A stretch of 64,000 bases of DNA from Symbiodinium microadriaticum (lineage: Eukaryota > Sar > Dinophyceae > Suessiales > Symbiodiniaceae). The stretch lies in NCBI GenBank assembly GCA_001939145.1, contig LSRX01001576.1, forward strand, positions 1 through 64,000, in the 5' to 3' direction. This document shows, piece after piece, positions 51,547 to 62,977 of this stretch. Positions within the stretch are counted from its first letter, which is position 1, and every line of letters begins with the position of its first letter. The notes under the pieces are model-generated. The model was given only the letters and a program-made list of their open reading frames with translations, had not been told where the DNA came from and made no database searches. A program made the translations under genes and the position numbers.

Positions 51547-52219
51547 GTCTGGAGGAACTCAAGTTTATACTGGAGTGGATTCGGACTACGAGCTCTGGAT
51601 TGCGGTGATATTGGTGATGATTACGACTGTGTTATGCTGGGAGTGGAGCAAGAAGACAGCTGGTGGAGTCAAAAGGACCATCAAGCTCAAGATGCTTTCT
51701 TCCTCCACTGGGAAGCAGAAACTCTCTAAGTTGGAAGGCAAAGAGCTGTTATGTCTGCTTAACAAAGATGATAGATCAGCTGAGCAGGATGCGAGGCTGG
51801 CTACCTTGATTGGGATCTTTCAGGCGCAAGGAACTCTTCCTTCAGATGGAGATTCGGCTTCAGCTGGGAGAGAGAGCTCGAAGAGTAAGCCAACTTCCAC
51901 TACCTCATCCGTAAAGGAGAGGTTTCAACCAGAGAAGTGGAGCCGTGGTGTGCAGACAGATCCAGAACTGTACGTTCCTCCTCAAGCTGTCCAGAAATCA
52001 GCTGTTGATGCTGGTATTCGTTACATTGTGTAGCCTTGGGAAGAAGATCTGTATGTGAGTCCAAATGGGGACCGGATCCATTTGAAACCGAACTGTCATG
52101 GCCTACGCAAAGCTGTGAGAACTGTTCGGAAGCCAATGTGCCAATATTGTTTACATGACTGGCGCAATCATCCAGCCAATGGCGGAAGTTCATCGGGCGG
52201 GCTTCATGGGCTGGAGTGA
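51515..52219 (+). CDS. Copia downstream ORF with one membrane segment and Cys/His tail
   Basis: It starts with MGSVAGVLGAESGG. Residues about 27-45 (LWIAVILVMITTVLCWEW) form one membrane segment, followed by a basic stretch (SKKTAGGVKRTIKLKM), a charged region and VQTDPELYVPPQ. A TAG at 52031-52033 stops it, but the same frame continues 61 codons to TGA at 52217, with DLYVSPNGDRIHLKPNCHGL and CQYC, a possible zinc site. It sits where envelope-like ORFs are found in some copia elements. It has no signal peptide and no relation that I can see to viral envelope proteins. Both LINEs here also encode a single-pass membrane protein. Function unknown. Confidence 0.6.
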
Positions 52220-52230
52220 GTGATGTCTCT

Positions 52231-52240
52231 CCAGGAGGGG
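52231..52240 (+). other. Polypurine tract of the copia element
   Basis: AGGAGGGG lies immediately before the 3' LTR, the normal place for the plus-strand primer. Confidence 0.8.
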
Positions 52241-52641
52241 TGCTTGAACCTGAAGCCCCGTCCATGTATAGTCACGTAGGTGTGAAGCACTTGCATAAAG
52301 CAGGACCTTGTGTGAAGGATTGTGGCTGTTCTGGCTTGAGGAGTCAGAAGGAGCCTTGGGCCATTCTGGGCGGAAGCCAGAAGAGGCCTCAGGCCATTCT
52401 GGACGGAAGCCAGCATGTCACAGCATTAAGTTCAGAAGACTGGTAGAGCCCTAGATGTGCACAGAAGCTCTAGGTCTCTTCTTCGGTTGTGCGTGTGAAA
52501 AGTCCATAGAGCCGTGCGCCGTGCTTGATGGGTTTCAGGATTCCTTCGGGGATCGGTCTACGAGGTTGAAACGATCTTTCGGAGAAGACGACAGCAGTTC
52601 ATGGCAGCCTCGACAGAAGAGCAGGGTCAGCCCGCTCTTCA
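52241..52641 (+). repeat. 3' LTR of the copia element
   Basis: 401 bp, TGCTTGAACCTG to CCCGCTCTTCA, matching the 5' LTR. The differences are mainly transitions, in keeping with point decay after insertion. Confidence 0.95.
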
Positions 52642-52646
52642 ACTAT

Positions 52647-52717
<71 letters not shown>
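52642..52717. repeat. CTA/CTG microsatellite, right part (copia target)
   Basis: (ACT)n and then (GCT)n, beginning ACTAT directly after the LTR. It continues the array that ends at 42398. Confidence 0.92.
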
Positions 52718-52718
<1 letters not shown>

Positions 52719-52794
52719 CCGCCGCCACCCCCTTGCCGTTTGCCCCAGTCAACCCATTCGCATGGGGCATCCAGTCTAAAACCACAATAGCGCC

Positions 52795-53075
52795 CATTTA
52801 CCAATCGGTTGCCAGACCATCCAAACGCAAACTAACAAAAACGTGCATTTATCAGAGCATCCATGCCCACAGCCATAACAACGTGCATTCACCAGAGCGT
52901 TCATTTGGCAGAGCATCCGTTTTCCAGAGCATTCACGTGCCAGCGCATCTATGCCTACCCCATATTTAATAACGCCCGTTGACCAGAGCATCCGACTAAC
53001 AAGGCATCCACGCCCAGACCGTAACAACGTCCATTTACCAGAGCATCCGTTTGCTAGAGCATCCATGGCAAAACC
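52795..53075. repeat. Diverged tandem repeat with CAGAGCATCC units
   Basis: The element AGAGCATCC recurs near 52857, 52915, 52985, 53040 and 53057, within a looser repeat that includes CCATTTACCAGAGCATCC and CCGTAACAACGT. Period is irregular. Confidence 0.65.
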
Positions 53076-53452
53076 GTACCATGACATCCGACAGAGTCGG
53101 CTTGGCACAAGTTGCTGCGGGGCAACGGCTTCTTACCGGCAAGCTTCAAAGACATTGTCGTTCCTAATCTCGCCTGGAAGCAGACAGAGCTCCTCGGAGT
53201 TTGAACTCCCGAAAATGCAGACTTTGGGCTGCGCAGGTTTCTCGGAAAACCATGCATTTGCGCATGTTGCTGATTGCGACTGGTAGAGTAGGCTCCGCTA
53301 CCAACTTCTCCATTGCCGCAAAATGTGTGTTCCGTCGTGAAAAGCGTACTAGACGTGCCCCGTGCCCACATAAAGTGGGGCTTGGCTGGTGCTAGTACCA
53401 ATACAACTACTGTTACAGTGTGCCGGGAACTTAGAACACTTACTCGAGCAAG

Positions 53453-53567
53453 ATTGCAATCTTGGTCTCCAAAGGGTAAACTAGTCGGCGAGCAAGTGGG
53501 GCAAGGGGGGGAGCCAGATTGCCACCAGCAATCTTGCAATGCAAAAGGTAAGCTGGTCGGCGAGCAA
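53453..53567. repeat. Short tandem duplication
   Basis: AAAGGGTAAACTAGTCGGCG (53471 on) recurs as AAAAGGTAAGCTGGTCGGCG (about 53543), each preceded by GCAATCTTG and followed by AGCAA. Period about 72. Confidence 0.75.
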
Positions 53568-54862
53568 CCAAGAGTGCTTGGCAATCTTACTCCCCCCGGC
53601 TGACCGAGAGTGTCAAGATTACCATGATGGTTCCGTCAATTAACTGTTCTAAACTCCAGGCACAATTCTGTTACTTCTGCTGCTGCTGCGGCATGTTGCC
53701 CACCGCGTGTCCTCCGTGCTTGGCAAGGCTAGACGGCATATGCCCAGACTTCCTTTCGATGCTCCAGTCTTGCGGTGCTTGCTTATGAATCTGTCCAGTA
53801 TATGGATACATCCAACACAACACAGCGAAGAGTTAGAGCCGTAATGATCGGATGCCGGTTGTTACTTGTTCGAAATCCTGCGCCAACCCCTCATTTCAGA
53901 TACGTACAATTCTGCTGGGCCACATTGTCATCCACGGGATGGATTCCTCAGCTTTGAAACAGTACCCCGAGGATGGGAAGGAGCAGTTGATGATTGTAGT
54001 GGCGATGGTGACGCTGCTGGAGAGCCACACCGGCACCAGTAATGACGAATGCTGCAGGCAGTCTCTGAAATTCAGATGAGGAATGACATGCAGAGCTTTT
54101 CTTGTGAGCAGCACAATCTTGGGGACACAGTCCACAGCCGCATACGACTCAAATAGCTCAAGTCAAGACCATGTGATATCATTACGCGCCCCCATGACCC
54201 GCGGAATCTGAAGCCACTGAAACATTCCAGCTTAGGCTCCCAAAGTATCTTCCTGCTGCTCATCTGCCAGGTGAGTGGCATGGACCAAATACCTCAGCAC
54301 AACAGCCGATTCTGTTTTTTGTTTGTGCTTATTGCGCGTGGACGCGCTGAGTTGTATTAAGCCTGGAACAGCATCTACACTCAAAGTTGAAAGACCACCG
54401 GAAATTGGCCCGGACTCGGTGGATTAAGTGAATATAATCAAAATTCAACACGTTGCTGAATGGTTTAGTATACGTACTCTAGTCCGGCACGGCATGCCTC
54501 GCAATTCTTGCAATGTGATTTTCCTTCAACTTCGGAGGTGCCTCCGTCTGGTTCACGTGTTTGCTTGACATCATCTTCACTTGCTAACTTCACACTGCAC
54601 TAGTTATGCTGCCGTTTGCCACAATGCCCTGACTCAGCTGACAAAAGGTTCTGTGGCATATCCCCTTGCGTGCCTTGTCTACATGACAAACGGCAGCATG
54701 CTCTATGCATGCAGCGTCTTCCTCACTAGACAAATGCACATTTTGACCATGCACCCGGGAGCATGAGGCTTTCGGCAGTGCAGAGCACGCAGCAAAAGAT
54801 GAAGTAGGTTCTTGAAGCACTAGACAACTCAAAATAGGACAGTGATTCAGCTGGTGTACCAG

Positions 54863-55017
54863 CCGTGGTGACGTGCGTTCAGTTATGCATCGTGGTACGC
54901 ATCCCAACTCAACAAACTATACAGACGGAATACCCTCTAACGGGTCCCCGCCGTGGTGACCTGCATTCAATCATGTATCGTGGTAAATAAACCAACTCGA
55001 CAAACTATACAGACGGA
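54863..55017. repeat. Direct repeat of about 68 bp, period 88
   Basis: Copies at 54863-54930 and 54951-55017 both start CCGTGGTGAC and end AACTATACAGACGGAA. They are separated by a 20-base spacer and differ at about a dozen places. Confidence 0.85.
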
Positions 55018-55149
55018 AAATAATTATTATACGCGTGATCTTGACCAGAAATCTGTGCTGCGAAGCTTTAAACAGCTGACACTGAGACTTTGTTTGAAAA
55101 CCGGTTCATGCTTCTGTTTATGTATGAACAACTCTGTGAGGCGCACAGA

Positions 55150-55275
55150 AATAGCGGTAGTAGCAGTAATAGTGGTCGTCGTCGTAGTCGTAGCAGCAGC
55201 AGCAGTAGCAGTTGCGGTAGCAGCAGCTGTACTGCTGGCGTAGGATTAGCAGTAGTAGTAGTGGTAGTGGTAGTC

Positions 55276-55327
<52 letters not shown>

Positions 55328-55328
55328 C

Positions 55329-55366
<38 letters not shown>

Positions 55367-55487
55367 CAGTAGCAGTAGCAGTAGCAGTAGCAGTAGCAGT
55401 AGCAGTAGCAGTAGGAGTAGGAGTAGGAGTAGGAGTAGGAGTAGGAGGAGTAGTAGTAGTAGTAGCAGTAGTAGTAGCAGCAGTAGG
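55150..55487. repeat. GTA/GCA microsatellite
   Basis: A 340-bp array of GTA, GTC, GCA and GGA triplets in blocks, with (GTA)n at the centre, (GCAGTA)n and then (GGAGTA)n to the right. It ends at a run of 10 C (55488-55497). Confidence 0.95.
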
Positions 55488-56442
55488 CCCCCCCCCCTAC
55501 CAACTACCTCTGCTGCCAACCCTCTTAAGAGCACGTTCGTTTTACTCGGTATTTACGGTACGTTCGTCCTGTCACACCACTTCTTCTTTTCTCAAAATCC
55601 ACGCCGCGACTTTGATAAATTCGGCTCCGGATTTGGGGGGGTGGGGGGGGGTCGAGGGGGATGATGACGACATTGGTACACAGACACCCCGAACAATGTC
55701 TCCACAGCCGGTTTATTCGGTATTTACAGTACTGTCGTGATGGCGGACCATCTTATATGATGATGGTTGATGATGGTGATGATCATGATGATGCATGATG
55801 AAGGATCATGATCGATGATGATGATGATGATGATCGATGATGGTGAGCCAGAGCAGTCCACCAGGTCTCTTCTTAACTTTTGGGTTTAGGGCCTCATCAA
55901 TGTACCAGCGCGGCCCGGCCGATGCTAATTCAATATTGTTCAAGGAGCCCCCCGTCGTTGATCAGAATTGTGCCCACGTTGGCCAGAAGCATCATCAGCG
56001 CAAGTGTTGCCCGCAAGTACCTGCCCAATAGGAACCTATGCATTCACAGAGCCACTTAGGAGATGACTGTTCCGTCAGTGTTGGTCAATGCTCCTGGACT
56101 GATTGCAACCTGGCTGCTATCAGGTGCCCAAGTTATGCGACTGAGTTGGCAAATTGATAGTACTGTACATATTTAAGTCTATGCCAGCAGGACGTTTGTT
56201 CTCGGACTTGTGGGGTGGGGGGTGAGCAGAAATAGCATTCCTGCCGACCCTGACCCTGAAATCGAGAAGCTATATAAGTGTGATACGATTACTCCCCCCT
56301 CCCTTCGCGAACACAAACAAAGAGAAATAACGAACACCATAGAACGAAATTGCTGATAACATAAAGAACGAGGAGCGACCTAACAACGACAAGCGGATCG
56401 ATAGAAATATGATTCAACTCAGGAAGAATAGGAACATGAATC

Positions 56443-56552
<110 letters not shown>

Positions 56553-58467
56553 CCGACACAACAAGAAAAGACCAACAATAGTACCGCTGAGAATACAGTC
56601 GACACGCTTATATTTACAGCACAACATACGGCAGAATCAATGCAACAGCCCAAACACTATCCTGCACCAAAGCGCTCCAAAGCCAACACATGTCCAACGA
56701 GACCGTGACGCAACTGGACTTAGCGTATCGCATCATCATTGTCTCATATGGTATCACCCACTGAGCCTCACAAGGCCGCATGTGCAGCTAGCACGTCCAA
56801 ACAACAACTCTGTTTTTCAGCATTTCCAAATCCTAAGCGCAAAAAAACGTGCCGCCGATAAATTACAAAGGAACGCTGTTTTGTGCTGGCAGGCATCGCA
56901 CTTTCGGCACAGATGTCTTTTTCTAAGAGTCCAGTCTTCCCCCTGCTGGGTAGTATATGGCAGCATATATCCCGTAACCATGATATGGACCTCAGGGCAT
57001 TTTGAAGTCTACGTTGATATCCATTCATGCTCAATGCGGCTTACTGCCTCATGCTCTGCTTACTAGTGCCGCATCCTGTGCCCTGCACGGTGTTGGTATC
57101 TCCACCTATGCTGACTGCGATGCTGGGTCTCGGGCCCATCGGCCACGGTGCATTGAGATCCCAACGAAGTACATATTAGTAATTCTGATTAATTTTATAT
57201 AGTGTACGAAGAACACTATGGTTCGTTGCCTATGGTATACTACAAACTTATATAGAATGCTGCTATACTGTGGTGTTGCATAGAGGCCGCACTCAGAATG
57301 TGTGTTATTTACAGTTGTTTATCAACATGTTGTTTCCTAGCCATGCGCAGCATGCAGCCCAGTACTCGGTTCGGTTCAAGAGACGTATGCTCGCCAGAAC
57401 TTCACAGTCAGATCCCGCCAGAAGCTTGTATCACTGATCGCAGTTGTTCAAATACTGAAATCATAATCACACTGTGACCGCACCCATCGAGCTGATGGGC
57501 GAGCTGATGCGAGTATTTCCGACAGTAACGAGGAGCAATCAGGACAGCAATTGCTGAACAGTCGAAGCAAAAGCATGAACCTCTGAAGAGTCCATCTCAA
57601 TTCTATCTTTTTGCTGGTGACTTGCCACCGTGCCTGCTGCTGTCCCACAGCTCATGCACCTCCGAAAAGCCTCCATCCTTTGCGAAATCCAGTACCTGCG
57701 TGGGGACTGCGGGGTCATCTGTAGATACCAAGAACACATCAGCCAAAAGTCATTCCAAGGCCCATGGTGTAGGATGGCTGTTTGTCTAGCGGTGGCACTG
57801 GACTGGCTTGGGGGAGACAGAAGTACTACAGGGGGCTGTGCGTCACCTCAAGGGGTCACGAAATTGATGTGTAAGAGTGCGTGTAGTCGAAATCGGTACT
57901 TGCAACTTTTGAACATGTCACGATGAAGAACGAAGTGTCGGAAACAAGATTCGAATGCTTGAAGGGTTGACTGGGACCCCAGCTTGAAAGATTGAAGAAT
58001 CCAGGGCCCGGATCACGAGATGAGGCTCAGGGGAAGAATCCGACAAAGCTCCGAGAGTCCGAGTGTCCAGGCTTCGGTAACGGGGGCTTGAGTGTAAAGT
58101 GTGAGAAGCTCGAGACTGATAGTTTCTCTCAAAGCAGCAATATTTTCTGGGTTGAGAGCTCTTTCGAGAACCAATCCATTCAGACCTTCAAGTGTTCGAA
58201 CTGTCGACCTCTCAACTTTTCACTCCTGCAAAGTGGAGCTCCCAAACTCTCAAACTTCGGTGTAAAACCCCGAACTGCAAATTCTATATTTCCTATCGAA
58301 GCTGGCAGTGACTAGGCTTCATAGTTGATAAGTTTTGTTTCCAAGCAGCCGTTCAAGCTCGACAGTTCGAATATTCAAGGTTTGGAATTCGAGCTTTGTG
58401 ACTTCTTCCCCAGGGCATGGAGGGCAGGTTACGCCCCCCGGCCTATTGGCCCTTTGTGACTTCTCGC

Positions 58468-58554
58468 TCTCTCTCTCTCTCTACCGGGCTAGGAGGGGCA
58501 GCGGATGCTAATCCCTCAGCACGCGTGTGCGCACCCGCGTGACTTTTTGTTTTG

Positions 58555-58592
<38 letters not shown>

Positions 58593-58660
58593 CTTCTTCC
58601 ACACAGACAGAGAAAGGGCACAAGCGCACCCCTTCCCGCGCGGCGACGCGCCCTGGTCTC

Positions 58661-58687
<27 letters not shown>
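58468..58687. repeat. CT-rich polypyrimidine tracts
   Basis: (CT)n blocks at about 58468-58482, 58556-58592 and 58660-58688, separated by GC-rich spacers. They are similar in style to 1265-1425, but the spacers do not align. Confidence 0.9.
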
Positions 58688-58691
<4 letters not shown>

Positions 58692-59800
58692 GCGTTGCAT
58701 GCAGAGGGTCTAGCAGCGCCAGGCAACGCTTGAAATGTTCAATTTTCGACACGCGCGCTGTCTACGCCGCATTTCAAATTGCCGATCGTCCAAGAACCCA
58801 AGCGCCGCAACTTCAGTCATCTGGCTTGGGTTACCATTTGTAGTCTAGTACACGCCAAAGAGCACCGACAACAACCTGTCCTGTCTGCGAGGACAGCTGC
58901 CACAGGAGTAACATGCATCACCATCACGAAACAAGACATTTGTCTGCATCCACGCCGTTCTCAGCTTAAAGGCGTCCTTGCTGGCACGTCTAACATCTGC
59001 ACTCTGCCTGGAAGAGAACAAGGCGCGAATACTGCCGACTAGCAAGCTCTCACAGCATCTGCCCCCAATGTGCATTGGTCGTACTATGTCGTACTGTCCG
59101 CATACTAGAATCGAAAACCCTTCTGTGGCGGCTGCCCTTGACATGGGGCGGGTATTGCATGTGTGCACATATGCTCCAGTATCACCAAGTCACGCGCAGT
59201 AGAGTCTTCCGTTCTGCACTCTGCTATAGTATTTCAGTCTGCATTGAGCGTGTTCGTGCGACATTGCCTGGAAGAAGTCGGGATGCTTCTCGTCGAACTT
59301 CGTCCAAGCTGCTTCCTCCAGAGATTCCTTCGTGGTAAACACTCCATCCACGACACTCGTTGACAGCTGCAGTTCTGGCCGTATGAAATGCACTGTGTAG
59401 ACTCAAACCTGGTTCAGTAGCAACAACTTTCGACGCGACAACAGCCACAATGCCCAACGTAGAGCCGATGGTGAACCTGGACAACAATGATGGTGAACAT
59501 TCTGGTGACGCAGACAGTGGCACTTGGTGTGTCTTGCTCTGATGGCTGCAGCGCAGCCATCTTTTTGCGCCGATACCAAGGGCTGACACGGCAGCGGTCC
59601 TGGAGCCTTGCCGAAACTAGCAACCTTCAACATCAATGCAATGTGCCCATCATGTTGATAATCAGTCGGCCGGGTGACGAACCTACAATAGAATGGTGGC
59701 CACACCACACATCTTTGAACAACCGCGGCAACCACCACAACAAAACCCCGACACCACCACAGTACACCACCAGGCCACCACAGGCTATCACAGGCCACCA

Positions 59801-59853
59801 GCACACCACCACCCCCACCACCACCACCACCACCACCACCACCACCACCACCA
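59801..59853. repeat. CAC microsatellite
   Basis: Nearly perfect (CAC)n, preceded by a CCACCACAGGC-rich stretch from about 59735. Confidence 0.92.
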
Positions 59854-60196
59854 TTTCCGCCAACAACAGCAGCAGAGAAAGCCTCGACCCCAAAACCGCA
59901 TAGTATGATGTAGCCTACCATGGCAGCCAATAACAATCTATACCATACTCCAGAAACTCTTGCTGCTGCGTATAATCCACATCCAAGGCTCACACTCCTG
60001 CTCAAAACTCGAGAGCCTTTGAGCAGCTTTGCCTTTGCTGCCCTTGCCTCGGATGAAATGCTGGTAACGAAAGTGCCGGTGTCCGTCTACTAAACCTATA
60101 TTATGGCACATGGCAGCATGCCATAGAATTCCGCCAGGAACGTAGTTACAGGTAGTTTACTCCAGCAAATTCCAGCAATACAGAAACACAAAAATT

Positions 60197-60320
60197 TATA
60201 GATATATACGTATACATACCCATACACACACATATATATATATATATACATACATACATAATACCTACGTATATATACACATAAACAAATGAATATGTGT
60301 ATATATATATATATATAAAT
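60197..60320. repeat. AT/ATAC-rich microsatellite
   Basis: (TA)n and (CATA)n runs, AT-rich against the neighbouring GC-rich sequence that starts near 60350. Confidence 0.9.
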
Positions 60321-60884
60321 TTGAAGACAAATATAAATAAACACACACCCCTCTGGGCCCATGGAATTTGCTGGACTAGGGCTGGCTATCTTGGGTGGCG
60401 GGACCTCACAGGGCGGCACTAAGGCGGTCCAACCGCCGACGAGCACCCTCCTGCCAGCTGCCCGCAGTCCCTCCGTGGGGCGACAGTGCCATTTCTGTTT
60501 TTGCGTCTTCCTTTTTTCATTTACCGGCCTCCAATCATGCTTCATGCGGCTGGTTGCTTTCGAACCTCGGCTCTCGTGCCGTCGTTGTGGCCGTCAGAGC
60601 TTCCTGCATCCGCTGGCGGCGTGGTTTGGGCTGCTCTACATCTATATTGGGCCCTTTCGCTCCCCTTGCGTGGACGTTCCCATTCTACGGCCTGTTGTCC
60701 CCGAAGTGTGGCTGACATCCTACTCGCCTACTTCCTCTGCTATGGTTGTCCTCCTCCCTTGGCTGCATGGCAGCGGCATGGTTTACGACATGTTTTGGCT
60801 TTTCCTTCCCGTCCTTGCCTGTGTATCCGCCGGGCGTTCCGACGTTCCTTCTCTGGCCTCGGCGTGGCTTTGTGCTGTCTCTCC

Positions 60885-61620
60885 TTCTTCGGGCCACGCC
60901 CTTATGCGCTGTTGGCCTGTCCTGGCGTGCTTCTGCTGTGTTCTCGGCATGTCCTTTGGCCGCTTCTCCTTTACCTCTGGGTGCGCTATTGGCTGTCTTG
61001 CTGCCTTCCTCCGTTGTCTTCGGTGTGGCCTTGGGCCATACATGTCATATCCTTCTTCGGTCCGTGCTTTATTTGCCGCTATTAGTCTGTCGTGCTGCGG
61101 CGTTCCTCCCTTGTTCTCGGCAAGGCCTTTGGCCGCTTCGTTTTTCTCTCACTCCTTTTTCGGGCCGCGCCTCTGCGCGCTATTGGCCAACCCTCGCGTT
61201 CCCAGGCTTTGGCCATAAACATCTTCTCCTGCTTTGGGCCGCAGCTCTGTGCGCTGTTGGCGTGTCCTGCTGTTTTCCTCTTTTGTCCTGGAAATGGAAT
61301 TCCATAATTACTTGGGCCACGCCTCCGCGTGCTTTTTGCCTGTCGTGAGGCGTTCCTGTTTTCTCTCTTTGGGCCGCGCCTCTGTGCGCTTTTGGCCAGT
61401 CCTGCCGCTTTCTTCTTTTGTCCTCGGCGTGGCCTTTTTGCCGGTACTCCTACCTCCCGCTGCTTCCTCGGGCCGCGCCTGTCGTCCTGCCTTCCTGCTG
61501 TGGCTTCAGCGTGGCCTCTGGCCGTACATCTCTATACCCCTTTTTGGGGCCGTGCCTTCATGTGCTATTGGCCAGTCCTGCTACCTTCCTCCCCTGTCCT
61601 CGGCATGGCCTTAAGCTCCC
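60885..61620. repeat. Diverged GGGCC-anchored tandem array
   Basis: A unit starting GGGCCGCGCCTCTGCGCGCT, followed by TTGGCC, a pyrimidine-rich middle and a CTCGGCxTGGCC piece, recurs with anchors at 60891, 61162, 61236, 61314, 61371, 61470 and 61557. Spacing is 57-99 bp in the better part. Codon-like patterns (GPRLCALLA) come from the repeat. Confidence 0.75.
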
Positions 61621-61879
61621 CCGTGCTGCGGCTTGGGCGGAATAAGACGTGTTGTTTTCATGTACACTGATTCGGGGCACTTCGGGGCTGCAGACTCCGC
61701 ACCCATCGTTGACACTGTCGGCGGTTTCTAGCGCCCCCAACAACTAATGTGCTTGGGTGGTCCCGCCCCACACCCTTAAGTACATTCTGTGTTGCCGCGT
61801 GGTGTTCGTCGGGGGGTCCCCCATCCGACACCGCAAGTACATTCTTTGATTGGGGTTCGGGCAAACAAGGCAAGAAACA

Positions 61880-61968
61880 CACAAACAAACAAACAAACCA
61901 ACCAAACAAGCAAACACGCCAACAACCAACCAACCAAACAAACAAACAAAGACACACACACACACACA
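61880..61968. repeat. CAAA/CCAA and CA simple repeats
   Basis: (ACAA)n-type repeats, then CCAACCAA, then (CA)n just before 61968. Confidence 0.9.
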
Positions 61969-62546
61969 TGTAGATTCCGGTCGAGCCGCTTGTCATCTTC
62001 TCTTCTCTTTCCTCATGCATCTCTTGTTGCTCATCGTCCACTTCTTCTTTTCTTCAACTTCTGAATCATATTTGATTGAACTATTGTAGGTGAGCCTGTG
62101 GAAACCTGTGCATAAATTAACTGTTGCAAGAGACTAGATGTAATACAAGACTTTCACTATTTGAGGACTCAGGTCTGAAATATATGTAGATTCGATATAG
62201 GAAAATGCACATCTCTTCAGCGAGTGAAAAAAGTAGGTGCAGAGCTATGCGTCCATAGCTCCTTCCACCTATTCCGCTAGCTTCGTTGGCTGGCATCACG
62301 GAATAGGCTGCCAGCCTCCTGCTCTGCGATTTGCTATGCATCACGACAACGATCATTGGTCCACTCAATCCTTAGGTACAGGAGTTCCACACACACACAC
62401 ACACTCCCGGTTAATCCGGTTACCAACAGAGCGGCTAGACAAGAGAGTTAAAGCTAGGACAGAAGCAAGCAAACGGTTCTTCTACCCGGTCACCTAAGGC
62501 AAAACTCTGATCCATGCAGGCGAGCAAGAAACGCTCAGCAAAGGTG

Positions 62547-62825
62547 TTATTTAAAAGTTCGATTCTTCTTACGGTGTGCTGCCACGTTTTCTTTTCCTGC
62601 TAGACGATGCTCCTCTTTCACACTTTCACATGGTGGAGTCGAACCCGTAGTAGGCGGTGATGTGGATGAGCTTGGCAATGCCGCTTTCTTATGCAGCCAA
62701 GCATGGGCTACAGGAAACCATTCCCAATACCAGCTTTTGCCCGAATCGGCCGTCTTCCGACACCAACGCCACAACACTGAGGAAGCTGGTGATCGGCTGC
62801 GATCCCGCAAAAATACTGGCTTCAA
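62547..62825 (-). other. Possible small exon or ORF, Arg/Ser start
   Basis: An open stretch of 92 codons, RDRSRSPASSVLWRWC to KENVAAHRKKN, with no ATG near its start and a CAG after a pyrimidine stretch (CTTTCTCGCAG) upstream on the coding strand. It may be a last exon of the coiled-coil frames to its right. It matches nothing I know. Confidence 0.25.
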
Positions 62826-62977
62826 GAAGAATCAACAGCTGCGAGAAAGAAAGGGAAATTGCACGCTGCAAGAGCACGATCGATGCAGAAGCCTTTACTA
62901 AAGGCTTTCAGGAGCTTTTCTCTTTTAGGAAATAATACATTGCTCCAAAACTGCTCTGGTGTGAAACAGAGAATGTG

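Larger units (their letters stand above)
42399..52641 (+). mobile_element. Ty1/copia LTR retrotransposon with a dioxygenase-like domain
   Basis: The 10.2-kb element has two LTRs of about 401-402 bp (TG...CA) that are roughly 96 percent identical by eye, a possible primer-binding site, gag with CCCH and CCHC fingers, protease, a methyltransferase-like segment, integrase, the dioxygenase-like domain, reverse transcriptase, RNase H, a small membrane ORF, and a polypurine tract. Integrase before reverse transcriptase defines the Ty1/copia order. The flanking 5-mers ACTAC and ACTAT fit a 5-bp target duplication with one change. About eight frame changes interrupt the polyprotein, so this copy cannot be autonomous. 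The stretch with the dioxygenase-like domain is the longest open part. Confidence 0.93.

Noticed and set aside
51515-52219. Retroviral-type envelope gene in the copia element
   Set aside because: There is no signal peptide, no surface domain, no cleavage site and only one membrane segment near the start; it is listed as a membrane ORF of unknown role.
52455-52790. Coding frames inside the two LTRs
   Set aside because: Both LTRs show the same short frames, which are shared repeat sequence, not genes.
60361-61218. 285-codon hydrophobic Cys-rich protein
   Set aside because: The frame runs through a diverged tandem repeat that is open in all three plus frames, so openness is not evidence of coding.
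62630-62660. tRNA-like GGGTTCGACTCC on the minus strand
   Set aside because: The T-loop resembles a tRNA, but no matching T-stem, anticodon arm or acceptor stem could be built around it.
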